Positions 27,206 to 36,156 of a stretch of DNA of 64,000 bases are shown piece after piece; within the stretch, counting starts at the first letter, position 1; each line of letters opens with the position of its first letter. Position numbers and translations under genes: made by a program. Source of the DNA: JBHHUI01 sp965248775 (lineage in GTDB: Bacteria > Chloroflexota > Anaerolineae > Anaerolineales > JBHHUI01); contig OZ252150.1 in NCBI GenBank assembly GCA_965248775.1, positions 6,076,001-6,140,000 of the forward strand. The letters run 5' to 3'. The notes below the pieces were generated by a model. That model searched no databases. It was not told the DNA's origin and saw only the letters and a list, made by a program, of their open reading frames with translations.

Positions 27206-28546
27206 TTGTCGAACCCGAACATCGATCACCAAACGCTAATCGAGCAGGATCGCGCGCTGCTGCACTCACATCATTTTCCTGCAAACCATCGGGACCCACT
27301 GATCGTCGAGCGCGCCGAGAGGGTCTGGCTGCACACAACAGATGGGCGGAAAATCCTGGACGCCATGGCTGCATCGTTAAGCGTGAATATTGGCTATGGA
27401 AATCAGGAATTGCCCGAGGCCGCGTACGAGCAGATGAAACGTATGGCCTACACGACGAACTTCGTCGGTACGGCAAATGTACCTGCCATCACTTTGGCGA
27501 ATAAGCTCTCGGGATATGCTTATCCAAATCTAAGCACGACTTTCTTTACGTCCGGCGGATCAGAGGCGAATGACACTGCGTTCAAGACCGGCCGTTATTA
27601 CTGGAAGCGGAAGGGCCAACCGGACAAGTGGAAAATTATCGCCCGCTGGGGCGGCTACCATGGCTGTACTATGGCGGCCACGAGCGCTACGGGAATGGAA
27701 AAAGCCTGGCGCATGTTCGGGCCACCAGTGCCCGGCTTCCTTCACGTTCCTGCGCCCAACACCTATCGTTACGAGGGCGATGTTAATAAAGGCGAAAGCA
27801 TTGGGCAAGCTGCCGCGCGTGCTCTGAAGGAGGCGATCGTGCGCGAAGGCCCAGAAACCGTGGCCGCCTTCATCGCCGAGCCGGTTCAAGGCGCAGGTGG
27901 CCTCGTCGTGCCGCCCGACGACTATTTTCCAGCAGTACGTGATATTTGCAACAAGTATGACGTGCTATTTATCGCGGATGAGGCCGTTACCGGTTTCGGC
28001 CGGACGGGAGAGATGTTTGCCCTCAATCGTTGGGGCGTAGCTCCGGATATCCTCACATTCGCCAAGGGCGTGACCAGCGGTTACTTTCCCCTGGCGGGCA
28101 TCCAAATATCTGATGAGATTCACGACGTTATCTTAAGCGCGTCCGAAGACGAGTACTGGGCGCATGGCTTCACGTATTCCGGCCACGCGACCGCCTGCGC
28201 CGTCGCCCTGAAGAACATCGAAATTATCGAGCGCGACAAATTGCCGGAAAATGCACAACGAATGGGCGAGCGTCTGCGCAAAGGTCTGGAATCGCTGTTG
28301 GAGTTTTCCAATTTGGACAACGTCCGCGGCCTGGGCTTGCTCTGTGGCGTCGAGTTCGTCAAAGATCGAGAGACACGCGAACCCGATCCGGAATTGGCGA
28401 TGAAAGTGTATCGCGGATGTTTGGAAAGAGGCATGCGGTCACGCCCGCTAGGCAACACGATGGCGTTTTCACCTCCGCTTATCATTAATGAAGAGGAAGT
28501 CGATCGGATCATCGAAATTCTCGGCGCCGTGTTGGATACGATTTAG
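27206..28546 (+). CDS. Class III aminotransferase (omega-transaminase type)
   Basis: 446 residues of the PLP-dependent class III family. The Schiff-base Lys is in ILTFAKGVTSGYFPL, the cofactor Asp in FIADEAVTGFGRTG and the glycine-rich phosphate site in TSGGSEANDTA. Such enzymes move amino groups from beta-alanine, taurine, polyamines or similar amines to pyruvate or 2-oxoglutarate. The start is TTG 27206 with GAGGAG 8 bases upstream. The dimethylformamidase-like gene begins 23 bp after the stop, so the two are probably cotranscribed. Confidence 0.92.
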   Translation: MSNPNIDHQTLIEQDRALLHSHHFPANHRDPLIVERAERVWLHTTDGRKILDAMAASLSVNIGYGNQELPEAAYEQMKRMAYTTNFVGTANVPAITLANKLSGYAYPNLSTTFFTSGGSEANDTAFKTGRYYWKRKGQPDKWKIIARWGGYHGCTMAATSATGMEKAWRMFGPPVPGFLHVPAPNTYRYEGDVNKGESIGQAAARALKEAIVREGPETVAAFIAEPVQGAGGLVVPPDDYFPAVRDICNKYDVLFIADEAVTGFGRTGEMFALNRWGVAPDILTFAKGVTSGYFPLAGIQISDEIHDVILSASEDEYWAHGFTYSGHATACAVALKNIEIIERDKLPENAQRMGERLRKGLESLLEFSNLDNVRGLGLLCGVEFVKDRETREPDPELAMKVYRGCLERGMRSRPLGNTMAFSPPLIINEEEVDRIIEILGAVLDTI

Positions 28547-28569
28547 GATTAAGTGTAAGGAGCACAGTT

Positions 28570-30825
28570 ATGAAAATCGTTGGATATAGTGATCGCTTGA
28601 GCGTAGCGGTGGATGAAAACATCCGCTTCATGGTCAGCTGCGCGCTGCCCGAATACCGGGCAGACATCGTGCGCTTGATCCACGGCGATCCGAATCCGGA
28701 CGGCCCCGGCTTCAAAGAAGAGCTAATCGATACATCGGTAAATACCCAATATCCCGGCCGCCCACAAGGATTCCGCTCAGGCTCCTACATCGGCGTGCCC
28801 GACTCGCCTGCGCTGCGCGACCTCGAAAGTTTTACGCTCGCAGCATGGATTTACCCGACGACGCCTCACAAAGGCGTTCAAGGCATACTGACGAAGTGGT
28901 CTGCCGCAGGCGGCCAGGGTTACGGCCTGTATTTGGAAGAAGACGGTAGCCTGGCCCTGTGGTTAGGGGCCGCCGAAGAAAGCGTCGAACGCATACGAAC
29001 TGAAAGCCCGCTCCATGGCGGCGTGTGGTATTTTGTCGCCGGTGCATTCGACGCGGGCAAGCAGAATGCACTGTTATGCCAGCTGCCACTTGCCGAGTGG
29101 CCCGTCGACGAATCGCGCGTCGTGCAGGAGCGGGAAACACAAACCGGGACTGTCGGCCGCAGCGACGCACCTTTTTTGATGGCGGGATTCTGGGAACATG
29201 AGAGTCCTGACGAGGCCATCGTAAGCGGTCATTTCAACGGCAAAATAGACAGCCCCAGATTGTTTGGCCGCGCACTGAATTACAAGGAAATCGAATCGCT
29301 TCGACATGACACAGTAATCGCCACCGAGGCATCGCTGATCGCCGCATGGGATTTCGCCCACGATTTTTCGTCGGCGAAAGTAACGGACGTTTCTGCGAAC
29401 GGTTTGCACGGCGAAGCAGTTAATCTGCCAGGCCGGGCTGTAACAGGGCACAACTGGAACAAGTCAGAAATAGATTTCAAACGTGCGCCGGCTGAATATG
29501 GCGCCATTTATTTCCACGACGATGACCTGGAGGACGCAGGCTGGGGAGTCGATTTCGAGCTAACTGTTCCCGCGTCCATGAAGAGCGGGGTATACGCCGC
29601 CCGCTTGCGCGCGGGCGAGCATGAAGATTACATCCCTTTCTTCGTACGTCCCAAACGTGGAACCCATTCGGCCAAGATCGCCGTCCTCTTGCCCACTGCC
29701 ACCTACATCGCCTATGCCAATATCCACAGCATGGTGAACCCTACTCAGCCGTCTCGTCTGCGACATATGCAGCTAATAAAGCAACCGCTGCAGCCGCAAG
29801 ATAAATACAGTGTCAAACACAAGCTATTGAGTCTTTACGACCGCCACACTGACAACAGTGGAGTCTTTTACTCATCGCGCTTGCGCCCCAACGTGATCTT
29901 GCGGCCGAAGTACCGCAAGCAGCACCTGGATATGGGGAACGGCGGGCCGCACTTGCTCGACGCCGACCTGCACCTGCTGGATTGGATGGAGGTCAAGGGC
30001 CATGAATACGATCTCATTACCGACGAAGACCTGCACCATGAGGGTTCAGAACTGCTGGAGTCTTATAGCGTCGTGGTCACCGGCTCGCATCCCGAGTACT
30101 GGTCGACGCCGATGTTGGACGGGTTGGAATCCTACCTGGCCGATGGCGGTCGGCTCATGTATCTCGGCGGCAATGGGTTCTATTGGATCATCTCCTTCGA
30201 TTCCGAGCGCCCGCACTACATCGAGGTTAGACGCTGGCACGGCACGGAAGCCTGGGAGGCCAGCCCCGGCGAGTACTATCACGGCACCACGGGCGAGCTC
30301 GGCGGGCTTTGGCGGCACCGGGGTCGCGCACCGCAGCAAATGCTCGGCGTCGGCACCGCATCCGAGGGGGCCGACGCCAGTCAGCCGTACCGGCGAACGC
30401 CGGATAGCTTAGACGAACGGGCGGCCTTTATTTTTGAAGGGATCGGCGCCAACGAGTTGATTGGCGACTTTGGACTCGTAATGCGTGGCGCCGGTGGTTT
30501 TGAGATCGACCGGGCCGACGCCGTCCTGGGAACACCTCCGCACGCGCTCGTGTTGGCAACTGCCAAGGGATTTTCAGATGAGTATCAGCACGTGGTAGAG
30601 GAAGTCCTAAATAGCAACACCTGGGAAGGTGGGACAAAGAGCCCCAATGTCAGGGCAGACATGGTCTACTTCGAGGGACCCAATGACGGCGCGGTCTTTT
30701 CGGTCGGCTCAATTGCCTGGTGCGGTAGTCTCTCACACAATAACTATGACAATAATGTCTCACGTATAACAGATAACGTCTTGAAGAGATTCGCCTCGCA
30801 GGAGCCGCAATCAAGTGCTGACTAA
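28570..30825 (+). CDS. N,N-dimethylformamidase large-subunit-like protein with LamG-type domain
   Basis: 751 residues. Residues about 60-250 form a concanavalin/LamG-like beta-sandwich (SPALRDLESFTLAAWIYPTT, FNGKIDSPRLFGRAL). The C-terminal half matches the dimethylformamidase beta-subunit family (HLLDADLHLLDWMEVKGHEY, DLITDEDLHHEG, VVVTGSHPEYWSTPMLD, GGRLMYLGGNGFYW), which includes the tyrosine/glutamate mono-iron site of known DMFases. DMFase hydrolyses N,N-dimethylformamide to dimethylamine and formate; other amides are possible here. No small subunit is seen. An AAGGAG ribosome site precedes the ATG. The TAA stop doubles as the target site of the ISAzo13 element. Confidence 0.85.
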   Translation: MKIVGYSDRLSVAVDENIRFMVSCALPEYRADIVRLIHGDPNPDGPGFKEELIDTSVNTQYPGRPQGFRSGSYIGVPDSPALRDLESFTLAAWIYPTTPHKGVQGILTKWSAAGGQGYGLYLEEDGSLALWLGAAEESVERIRTESPLHGGVWYFVAGAFDAGKQNALLCQLPLAEWPVDESRVVQERETQTGTVGRSDAPFLMAGFWEHESPDEAIVSGHFNGKIDSPRLFGRALNYKEIESLRHDTVIATEASLIAAWDFAHDFSSAKVTDVSANGLHGEAVNLPGRAVTGHNWNKSEIDFKRAPAEYGAIYFHDDDLEDAGWGVDFELTVPASMKSGVYAARLRAGEHEDYIPFFVRPKRGTHSAKIAVLLPTATYIAYANIHSMVNPTQPSRLRHMQLIKQPLQPQDKYSVKHKLLSLYDRHTDNSGVFYSSRLRPNVILRPKYRKQHLDMGNGGPHLLDADLHLLDWMEVKGHEYDLITDEDLHHEGSELLESYSVVVTGSHPEYWSTPMLDGLESYLADGGRLMYLGGNGFYWIISFDSERPHYIEVRRWHGTEAWEASPGEYYHGTTGELGGLWRHRGRAPQQMLGVGTASEGADASQPYRRTPDSLDERAAFIFEGIGANELIGDFGLVMRGAGGFEIDRADAVLGTPPHALVLATAKGFSDEYQHVVEEVLNSNTWEGGTKSPNVRADMVYFEGPNDGAVFSVGSIAWCGSLSHNNYDNNVSRITDNVLKRFASQEPQSSAD

Positions 30826-32154
30826 GGAATGAGAATTAAATAACTTGTGCAAATGGGAGAGCGCGGTAATTCCATTGGGGCAAGAAATCATCAAAGATAA
30901 TGCGCATGTTGTCCCTGAAATCTGTGGCTACTTTACGACCGGTTTCGTAGACCTGGTCAATAACATGGACAAAAGCTTTCAGTCCGGTCTTGGTGCTGGT
31001 TTTTTCCATCAGTTCTTTTACGAGTTTGCGGCTGGTGAAGATCACGCCTTGGCAAGCGCGGGTAACATGCGGGAAGAAACGGTGTTCGCTGGGGTTGTAT
31101 TTCGAGCAATAGGGTGGATAGTGAGCAATGCGAATTTCGACCCCGATTTCATCGGCCAGTGCTTGCAAGTCTTGCTTGAAGATGTAGTAGCGGGAACTGT
31201 TACTCCCGCCGCCATCGCAAAGCACGAGAATAGAAGTGGCGTTGGGATAGTGGTAGTGGCCGTATGTGTACCACCAATGGCGAAAGCTATCGCAAGCGAA
31301 TTCACTGGTATCATGACTGCCGCCGAGTTGGATGTAGCCGACATTGAGACGCAAGTCGTAGAGACTGTGAGGAATGCTGACCCCAGCAGCATAGCTGTTG
31401 AAATCATGGTCATAAGTTTGCAGTTCTTCCAGGGTGTACAAATGTCCGTCTCGGTAGAAATTGCCCAGATATTCCTTTTTCTTGCTGTCCATGCTGACAA
31501 TGGGATTGCCCGCCGCTTCGAATTCGGTCTTGAGCCGCGTGATGTTCTCAAATTGCTCGTTGCGGTTTTCAATCTCGGCCTTCAAACCGAGTTTCTTTTG
31601 CGCTTTTCGGCGGCGATAGTTGTGCTTCTGCAGCAACTTGCGCACCACATATTTGCTGACCACGATGTCGTGCTCGGCCCGCAACGCCGCAACAATCTCG
31701 CCCGGGGTCAGGTTCGTCCAGCGCACCCTCTCGTCCATCGGGTCACCGGCTGTGTGCTCGCGCAACACGGCCAGGAACTTCTCAGCAAGTTGCGCCCCCC
31801 ATGTGACGTAGTACGGTTTGCGTCCGCCGCCTGGCTTCCGAATGCGCTGCTCCACTTCGCCCTTGGGCAAGCCACTGACTTCGCGGGCGCCTTTGCTCAC
31901 CGTGTTGCGACTGCACCCCAACACCCGCGCAATGTAACTCCGTCCGCCGTGTCCAAATCTCAAGGCTTCGAAACCAGCAAAGCGACGCCCATCTTTCTCG
32001 TTCAAGCTGTTGTAAAAGCGGCGCATCATTTCTTCATGTTCGGGCGCATAGGGTTTCATCATGGCCTGCTGGCTAGTGTTCTGATGAAGCCAAGAGAATA
32101 TCACTGCTTGCATCCGTTGTGAACCAACTGCCCAAATTATTTAATTCTCGTTCC
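30826..32154 (-). mobile_element. ISAzo13-family insertion sequence
   Basis: The ends are imperfect inverted repeats: GGAATGAGAATTAAATAACT at 30826 and, on the other strand from 32154, GGAACGAGAATTAAATAATT. The element is flanked by TAA on both sides (30823-30825 and 32155-32157). The left TAA is the stop codon of the DMFase-like gene. Length is 1,329 bp with one transposase. Confidence 0.88.
30836..32113 (-). CDS. ISAzo13-family transposase
   Basis: Up to 425 residues (MMKPYAPEHEEMMRR, 17 codons in, is an alternative start). The DDE residues are seen in NPIVSMDSKKKEYLGNFYRD, SILVLCDGGGSNSSR and YNPSEHRFFPHVTRA, typical of ISAzo13. The N-terminal helix-turn-helix includes YIARVLGCSRNTVSKGARE. 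The frame is intact. A complementary frame of equal length on the plus strand is a shadow caused by codon bias. Confidence 0.9.
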   Translation of the reverse strand: MQAVIFSWLHQNTSQQAMMKPYAPEHEEMMRRFYNSLNEKDGRRFAGFEALRFGHGGRSYIARVLGCSRNTVSKGAREVSGLPKGEVEQRIRKPGGGRKPYYVTWGAQLAEKFLAVLREHTAGDPMDERVRWTNLTPGEIVAALRAEHDIVVSKYVVRKLLQKHNYRRRKAQKKLGLKAEIENRNEQFENITRLKTEFEAAGNPIVSMDSKKKEYLGNFYRDGHLYTLEELQTYDHDFNSYAAGVSIPHSLYDLRLNVGYIQLGGSHDTSEFACDSFRHWWYTYGHYHYPNATSILVLCDGGGSNSSRYYIFKQDLQALADEIGVEIRIAHYPPYCSKYNPSEHRFFPHVTRACQGVIFTSRKLVKELMEKTSTKTGLKAFVHVIDQVYETGRKVATDFRDNMRIIFDDFLPQWNYRALPFAQVI

Positions 32155-32225
32155 TAAACAACGGCAGCAAAGCAACAAATCCAGGCTGGCTTCGTAAAGG
32201 CATTCGATCATGATTGGACTAGCCG

Positions 32226-33155
32226 ATGACAAAACAAAGTGTTAACAAATGGACTGCCATCGCGATTGCCGTGATTGTAGTTGGGGTGATTGTGCTCATA
32301 GCCCGCGGCGGGCCTGACGAGGATATGGTCGTGGTCCCCGCTGGACAGTTCGAGATGGGCAGCAATGTTGATATCGCGCTGGAAGAGTGCAGAGAGACTT
32401 CAATCATTGCGGCCAATGCGGCTCAATTTCAATCTTCAGGAGATCCAACAGCTGAAGTGGGCGATTGCCGGCGAAGTTTGTTTGCTGACGAGGAGCCGGT
32501 GCACAGCGTGACGCTTGATGCTTTCTATATTGATCGGTTTGAAGTGACGAATTTGAGTTACGCTGAATGCGTCGCGGCAGTTGCGTGTGATCCACCTATC
32601 CAGAATACCTCCTTCGACGGCGCGAACTATTTTGGGAATGAGCAATACGACGAATACCCAGTGATATGGGTGAGCTGGCGGAGGGCACTTGACTACTGTC
32701 AATGGCGTGGCGCCCGCTTGCCGACCGAGGCTGAGTGGGAAAAAGCCGCGCGAGGTGAAGATGGTCGCAAGTATCCATGGGGAGATGGAGAGGTAGCCGG
32801 GCACTTACTTAACTATGCAGACCAGAACTCCGGAGTAGAGTGGGCAGATACCACCCAAGATGATGGTTATTGGCTAACTGCTCCAGTAGGTAGTTTTCCA
32901 GAGGGGGCAAGTCCCTACGGAGCACTAGACATGGCAGGGAATGTGTGGGAGTGGGTGGCGGATTGGCACGACGAAAGCTATTACGCAAACTCGCCCTCGG
33001 AGAACCCGCCTGGTCCATCGACGGGGGAGCTGCGCGTGGCACGCGGTGGCTCGTGGATTGACAATGACCGCCTCCTCCGTGCCGCTGGACGCTTCCGGGG
33101 AAATCCCACTGGAGGCGGCTTCAATATCGGGTTTCGCTGCGCCCGCTCGAGATAA
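32226..33155 (+). CDS. FGE-sulfatase/SUMF1-domain protein, membrane-anchored
   Basis: 309 residues. Residues 9-26 (KWTAIAIAVIVVGVIVLIAR) form an N-terminal membrane anchor, followed by a formylglycine-generating-enzyme-like domain: MVVVPAGQFEMGS, FEVTNLSYAECV, RLPTEAEWEKAARG, GNVWEWVADW, RGGSWID and GFRCARS. FGE activates sulfatases; many bacterial relatives instead act in ergothioneine-type chemistry or carry no known activity. No sulfatase is encoded nearby, so an activator role is unsupported here. It lies just downstream of the ISAzo13 element. Confidence 0.85.
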   Translation: MTKQSVNKWTAIAIAVIVVGVIVLIARGGPDEDMVVVPAGQFEMGSNVDIALEECRETSIIAANAAQFQSSGDPTAEVGDCRRSLFADEEPVHSVTLDAFYIDRFEVTNLSYAECVAAVACDPPIQNTSFDGANYFGNEQYDEYPVIWVSWRRALDYCQWRGARLPTEAEWEKAARGEDGRKYPWGDGEVAGHLLNYADQNSGVEWADTTQDDGYWLTAPVGSFPEGASPYGALDMAGNVWEWVADWHDESYYANSPSENPPGPSTGELRVARGGSWIDNDRLLRAAGRFRGNPTGGGFNIGFRCARSR

Positions 33156-33203
33156 GAGTGTTCGGCCACACAGCAGAGTAAGAATCTTTTATGGAGGAAT
33201 CGC

Positions 33204-34163
33204 ATGCGAACGGTTGGCGACGGAAAATTTGAATATCGAGAAGATTCGCTGTGGGGACGATTTCCAGAAGATTGGAATTACGAGGAGGTCACTGCTGTAG
33301 ACGTAGATTCAAAAGACCGGGTATATGTGTTCACTCGCAATCGGAACGGTGTGGTTGTCTTCGACCGCGAGGGCCAGCATTTGGACACGTGGGGGGAGAA
33401 CCTGTTTACGAATCCGCATGGCCTATACATAAATTCTGACGACGCCGTCTACTGTATCGATGTCCAAGGCAATGCAGTGCACAAATTCACGACCGACGGT
33501 CAGTTGCTGATGACGATCGCAAACGACGACAGTCGAGCCGCGTCCGCTCCGTCGGACGTGTGGCGCACAAGCCCGCCCTTCAATTTACCCACATGGTTGG
33601 CTGTCTCGCCGGAGGGCGATCTGTATGTCACAGATGGTTACGGCAACTCACAGATCCACAAGTTCACCACGGATGGCCAGCTTATGTTTTCGTGGGGCGA
33701 ACCCGGCGACGGGCCCGGCCAGTTTCAGGCCCCACACAGTGTATGTCTCGATAGCGAGGGCAACGTTTACGTAGCAGATCGCCAGAATTGCCGCATCCAA
33801 ATCTTCAGCCCGCACGGAGAATATATTGACGAATGGCGCGATCTAAGCTGGCCCTGCGATATGTGCTTTGATGCTGAGGAGAATATGTACGTAGCCGAAT
33901 TAGGGGGCGTCTACATGGGCGTGCGAAAGCCTGACGAGACGATGCCGCCGGCCCGCATCACTGTTCGTAATCGGATCGGGCAAATACTTGCCGAGTGGAC
34001 GGAGGTAGATCGGTTAGGAGCTGGCAGATCCTTCGCCCCGCACGGAATCGCCATGGACTCGCACGGCGATCTCTACGTGGGTCAGGTCTCGAAATCGTAT
34101 ACCGAAGGTATAGCGCCGGCGAATTGGAGTACGTTGCGCAAATATGTTCGAGTACACGGCTAA
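33204..34163 (+). CDS. NHL-repeat beta-propeller protein
   Basis: 319 residues with at least four NHL-type blades: VTAVDVDSKDRVYVFTRN, NPHGLYINSDDAVYCID, LPTWLAVSPEGDLYVTDGYG, APHSVCLDSEGNVYVADRQN and APHGIAMDSHGDLYVGQV. Such propellers appear in peptidyl-alpha-hydroxyglycine lyases and lactonase-like enzymes, and also act as binding scaffolds. No signal peptide is visible. A GGAGG ribosome site lies 6 bases before ATG 33204. It is followed by a strong hairpin at 34190. Confidence 0.88.
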   Translation: MRTVGDGKFEYREDSLWGRFPEDWNYEEVTAVDVDSKDRVYVFTRNRNGVVVFDREGQHLDTWGENLFTNPHGLYINSDDAVYCIDVQGNAVHKFTTDGQLLMTIANDDSRAASAPSDVWRTSPPFNLPTWLAVSPEGDLYVTDGYGNSQIHKFTTDGQLMFSWGEPGDGPGQFQAPHSVCLDSEGNVYVADRQNCRIQIFSPHGEYIDEWRDLSWPCDMCFDAEENMYVAELGGVYMGVRKPDETMPPARITVRNRIGQILAEWTEVDRLGAGRSFAPHGIAMDSHGDLYVGQVSKSYTEGIAPANWSTLRKYVRVHG

Positions 34164-34189
34164 CCGCTGGATAGTACGAGTTCCGAAAT

Positions 34190-34230
34190 ACGACAGTGCG
34201 GATCGGATGTTCTCCGATCCGCACTGTCGT
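34190..34230 (+). terminator. Perfect 18-bp hairpin, probable terminator of the NHL gene
   Basis: ACGACAGTGCGGATCGGA (34190-34207) pairs without mismatch with TCCGATCCGCACTGTCGT (34213-34230) around a 5-base loop. Only a short TTAT follows, so termination may be partial. The hairpin ends 16 bases before the CocE/NonD start codon and could also control that transcript. Confidence 0.65.
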
Positions 34231-34246
34231 TTATGAGCGTGTAGTT

Positions 34247-36142
34247 ATGGAAACAGTCAGACTGCAAGAATATGACGTAGTCGTCATGAAAGACGTAATG
34301 GTCCCCATGCGGGACGGGGTAAGGCTGGCGACTGATATCTATCGACCGCACAGACACAAATCTCGACGCACTGACATTCTCGAGCCGGAACGCTTTCCCG
34401 CTCTACTCGAACGGACGCCATATGACAAAAGCGATCCCGAACGGGCCCGGATGAATGGCGAATATTATGCTGGCCGAGGTTATGTGGTGGTCATTCAGGA
34501 TGTGCGCGGACGATATCAGTCTGAAGGGACATTCTATTTTCTCAAGGACGAAGGTCCCGATGGATACGATACCGTCGAGTGGATTGCGCAACAGCCCTGG
34601 AGCAATGGAGTCGTTGGGACTCTCGGGACATCGTACATGGCCTGGACGCAGAGTTCTCTCGCGGCCCTACATCCACCGCATCTGAAAGCCATGTTCGTCA
34701 ATCAGGGCGGATCGAATGCCCACACCAGTTCCGTCCGGCATATGGGAGCCTTCGAAATGCGATTCCTCTGTTGGGCCCTGGGTATGGAGGGCGCAAAAAG
34801 CAAGGAAGCACGCGACGATCCTGTGGTCGGAAAAGCCCTTGAGCAGGTCAATATGCGGGATTGGCTGAAGCGAACGCCTTTAAAAAGGAATCATTCGCCC
34901 CTGCGGTTAATTCCTGTGTATGAGAAATGGGCTTTCGACATTGCTACCCACGGGGAATATGACGAGTATTGGAAAGCAGCTGGCTTTAGCATCGAAGCGC
35001 ACTACGAACAGCACGCCGATGTTCCCACCTATTACTCTGGAGCATGGTATGACTCATACACACGTTCGACACTGGATAATTTCACTGCGCTATCGAACAT
35101 GAAGGAGCAGCCTAGCAAGCTGATAATGGGACCCTGGACCCATGGGTGGAAGACGCTTGCGCTGAGCTTCGCGGGAGACGTCGATTTTGGACCTGAGGCG
35201 CCCATCGATTATCACGTGTTGCGTCTCAAGTTTTTCGATCACTGGCTGCAAGATCGGTCCACGGGAATCACGGGCGAACCGCCGGTGAAGATATTTGTGA
35301 TGGGCGGCGGCGGCGGAAGAAAGAACGCCGAGGGCCGCCTGAATCACGGCGGTCGCTGGCGCTTCGAGCACGAGTGGCCGCTGGCTGGCACCGAATATCG
35401 CCTGTATTACCTGCACAGCGCTGGCGTTTTGAGCACTCGAGTCCCCGGCGACGATGATCCGCCCGATAGTTATTTGTATGACCCGCAAAATCCCGTTCCG
35501 ACCATCGGCGGCAACATGTCCTCCCTAGTCGGGCTGCTACCGCGGCCGGAAGGGACGGCGGAGATCCCGGTCAAAGAGCGGGAATTGGATACGATCGGAA
35601 TTCCGGGTGCATTCCACCAGAAGGAACACCCCCAGTTCTTCGGCTGTAAACCTCCCTATCTACCGCTTGCTTCGCGCCACGATATCTTGGTTTATATGAC
35701 CGCGCCATTGGCCGACGATCTGGAGGTCACCGGACCGATCACGATGGAGCTTTGGGCCTCCTCGTCAGCACGAGATACAGACTTTACCGCAAAGCTCATT
35801 GACGTATACCCTCCAAACGAAGATTACCCCGAGGGATACGACATGAACTTGACCGATTCGATAATCCGGGCGCGTTTTCGGAATTCGAGGGAGAAGGCGG
35901 AGTTGATGAAGGCAGGGGAGGTCTATCTTTTCCAACTAGTGTTGTACCCGACCAGCAACCTCTTTAAGGCAGGACATCGAATTCGGTTGGACATCTCCAG
36001 CAGCAACTATCCGCGCTTCGACATTAATCCAAACACTGGGGATCCTTTGTGGTCAAACGGTAATACCGTGATCGCAGAGAATTCAATTTTTCACGATGCG
36101 GCGCACCTCTCTCATATTGTGTTGCCGCTTATTCCGACATAA
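34247..36142 (+). CDS. CocE/NonD-family alpha/beta hydrolase (X-Pro dipeptidyl-peptidase-like)
   Basis: 631 residues. The catalytic domain has VPMRDGVRLATDIYRP, QDVRGRYQSEG, the nucleophile Ser in VGTLGTSYMAWTQ, an Asp in GAWYDSYTRS and a His in GPWTHGWK. The C-terminal jelly-roll follows (TAPLADDLEVTGPITMELWA, RIRLDISSSNYPRFDINPNT). Known members hydrolyse esters such as cocaine, beta-lactam acyl groups or X-Pro peptides; the substrate is unknown. The start at METVRLQEYDV is chosen because earlier in-frame codons lie inside the terminator hairpin. The gamma-glutamyltransferase gene starts 15 bp after the stop. Confidence 0.9.
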   Translation: METVRLQEYDVVVMKDVMVPMRDGVRLATDIYRPHRHKSRRTDILEPERFPALLERTPYDKSDPERARMNGEYYAGRGYVVVIQDVRGRYQSEGTFYFLKDEGPDGYDTVEWIAQQPWSNGVVGTLGTSYMAWTQSSLAALHPPHLKAMFVNQGGSNAHTSSVRHMGAFEMRFLCWALGMEGAKSKEARDDPVVGKALEQVNMRDWLKRTPLKRNHSPLRLIPVYEKWAFDIATHGEYDEYWKAAGFSIEAHYEQHADVPTYYSGAWYDSYTRSTLDNFTALSNMKEQPSKLIMGPWTHGWKTLALSFAGDVDFGPEAPIDYHVLRLKFFDHWLQDRSTGITGEPPVKIFVMGGGGGRKNAEGRLNHGGRWRFEHEWPLAGTEYRLYYLHSAGVLSTRVPGDDDPPDSYLYDPQNPVPTIGGNMSSLVGLLPRPEGTAEIPVKERELDTIGIPGAFHQKEHPQFFGCKPPYLPLASRHDILVYMTAPLADDLEVTGPITMELWASSSARDTDFTAKLIDVYPPNEDYPEGYDMNLTDSIIRARFRNSREKAELMKAGEVYLFQLVLYPTSNLFKAGHRIRLDISSSNYPRFDINPNTGDPLWSNGNTVIAENSIFHDAAHLSHIVLPLIPT

Positions 36143-36156
36143 ATGGGATTAAGCAG

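Noticed and set aside
30845..32122. A plus-strand frame of 425 codons exactly opposite the ISAzo13 transposase
   Set aside because: The minus strand encodes a clear DDE transposase with all catalytic motifs; the complementary frame has no family features and is explained by codon bias.
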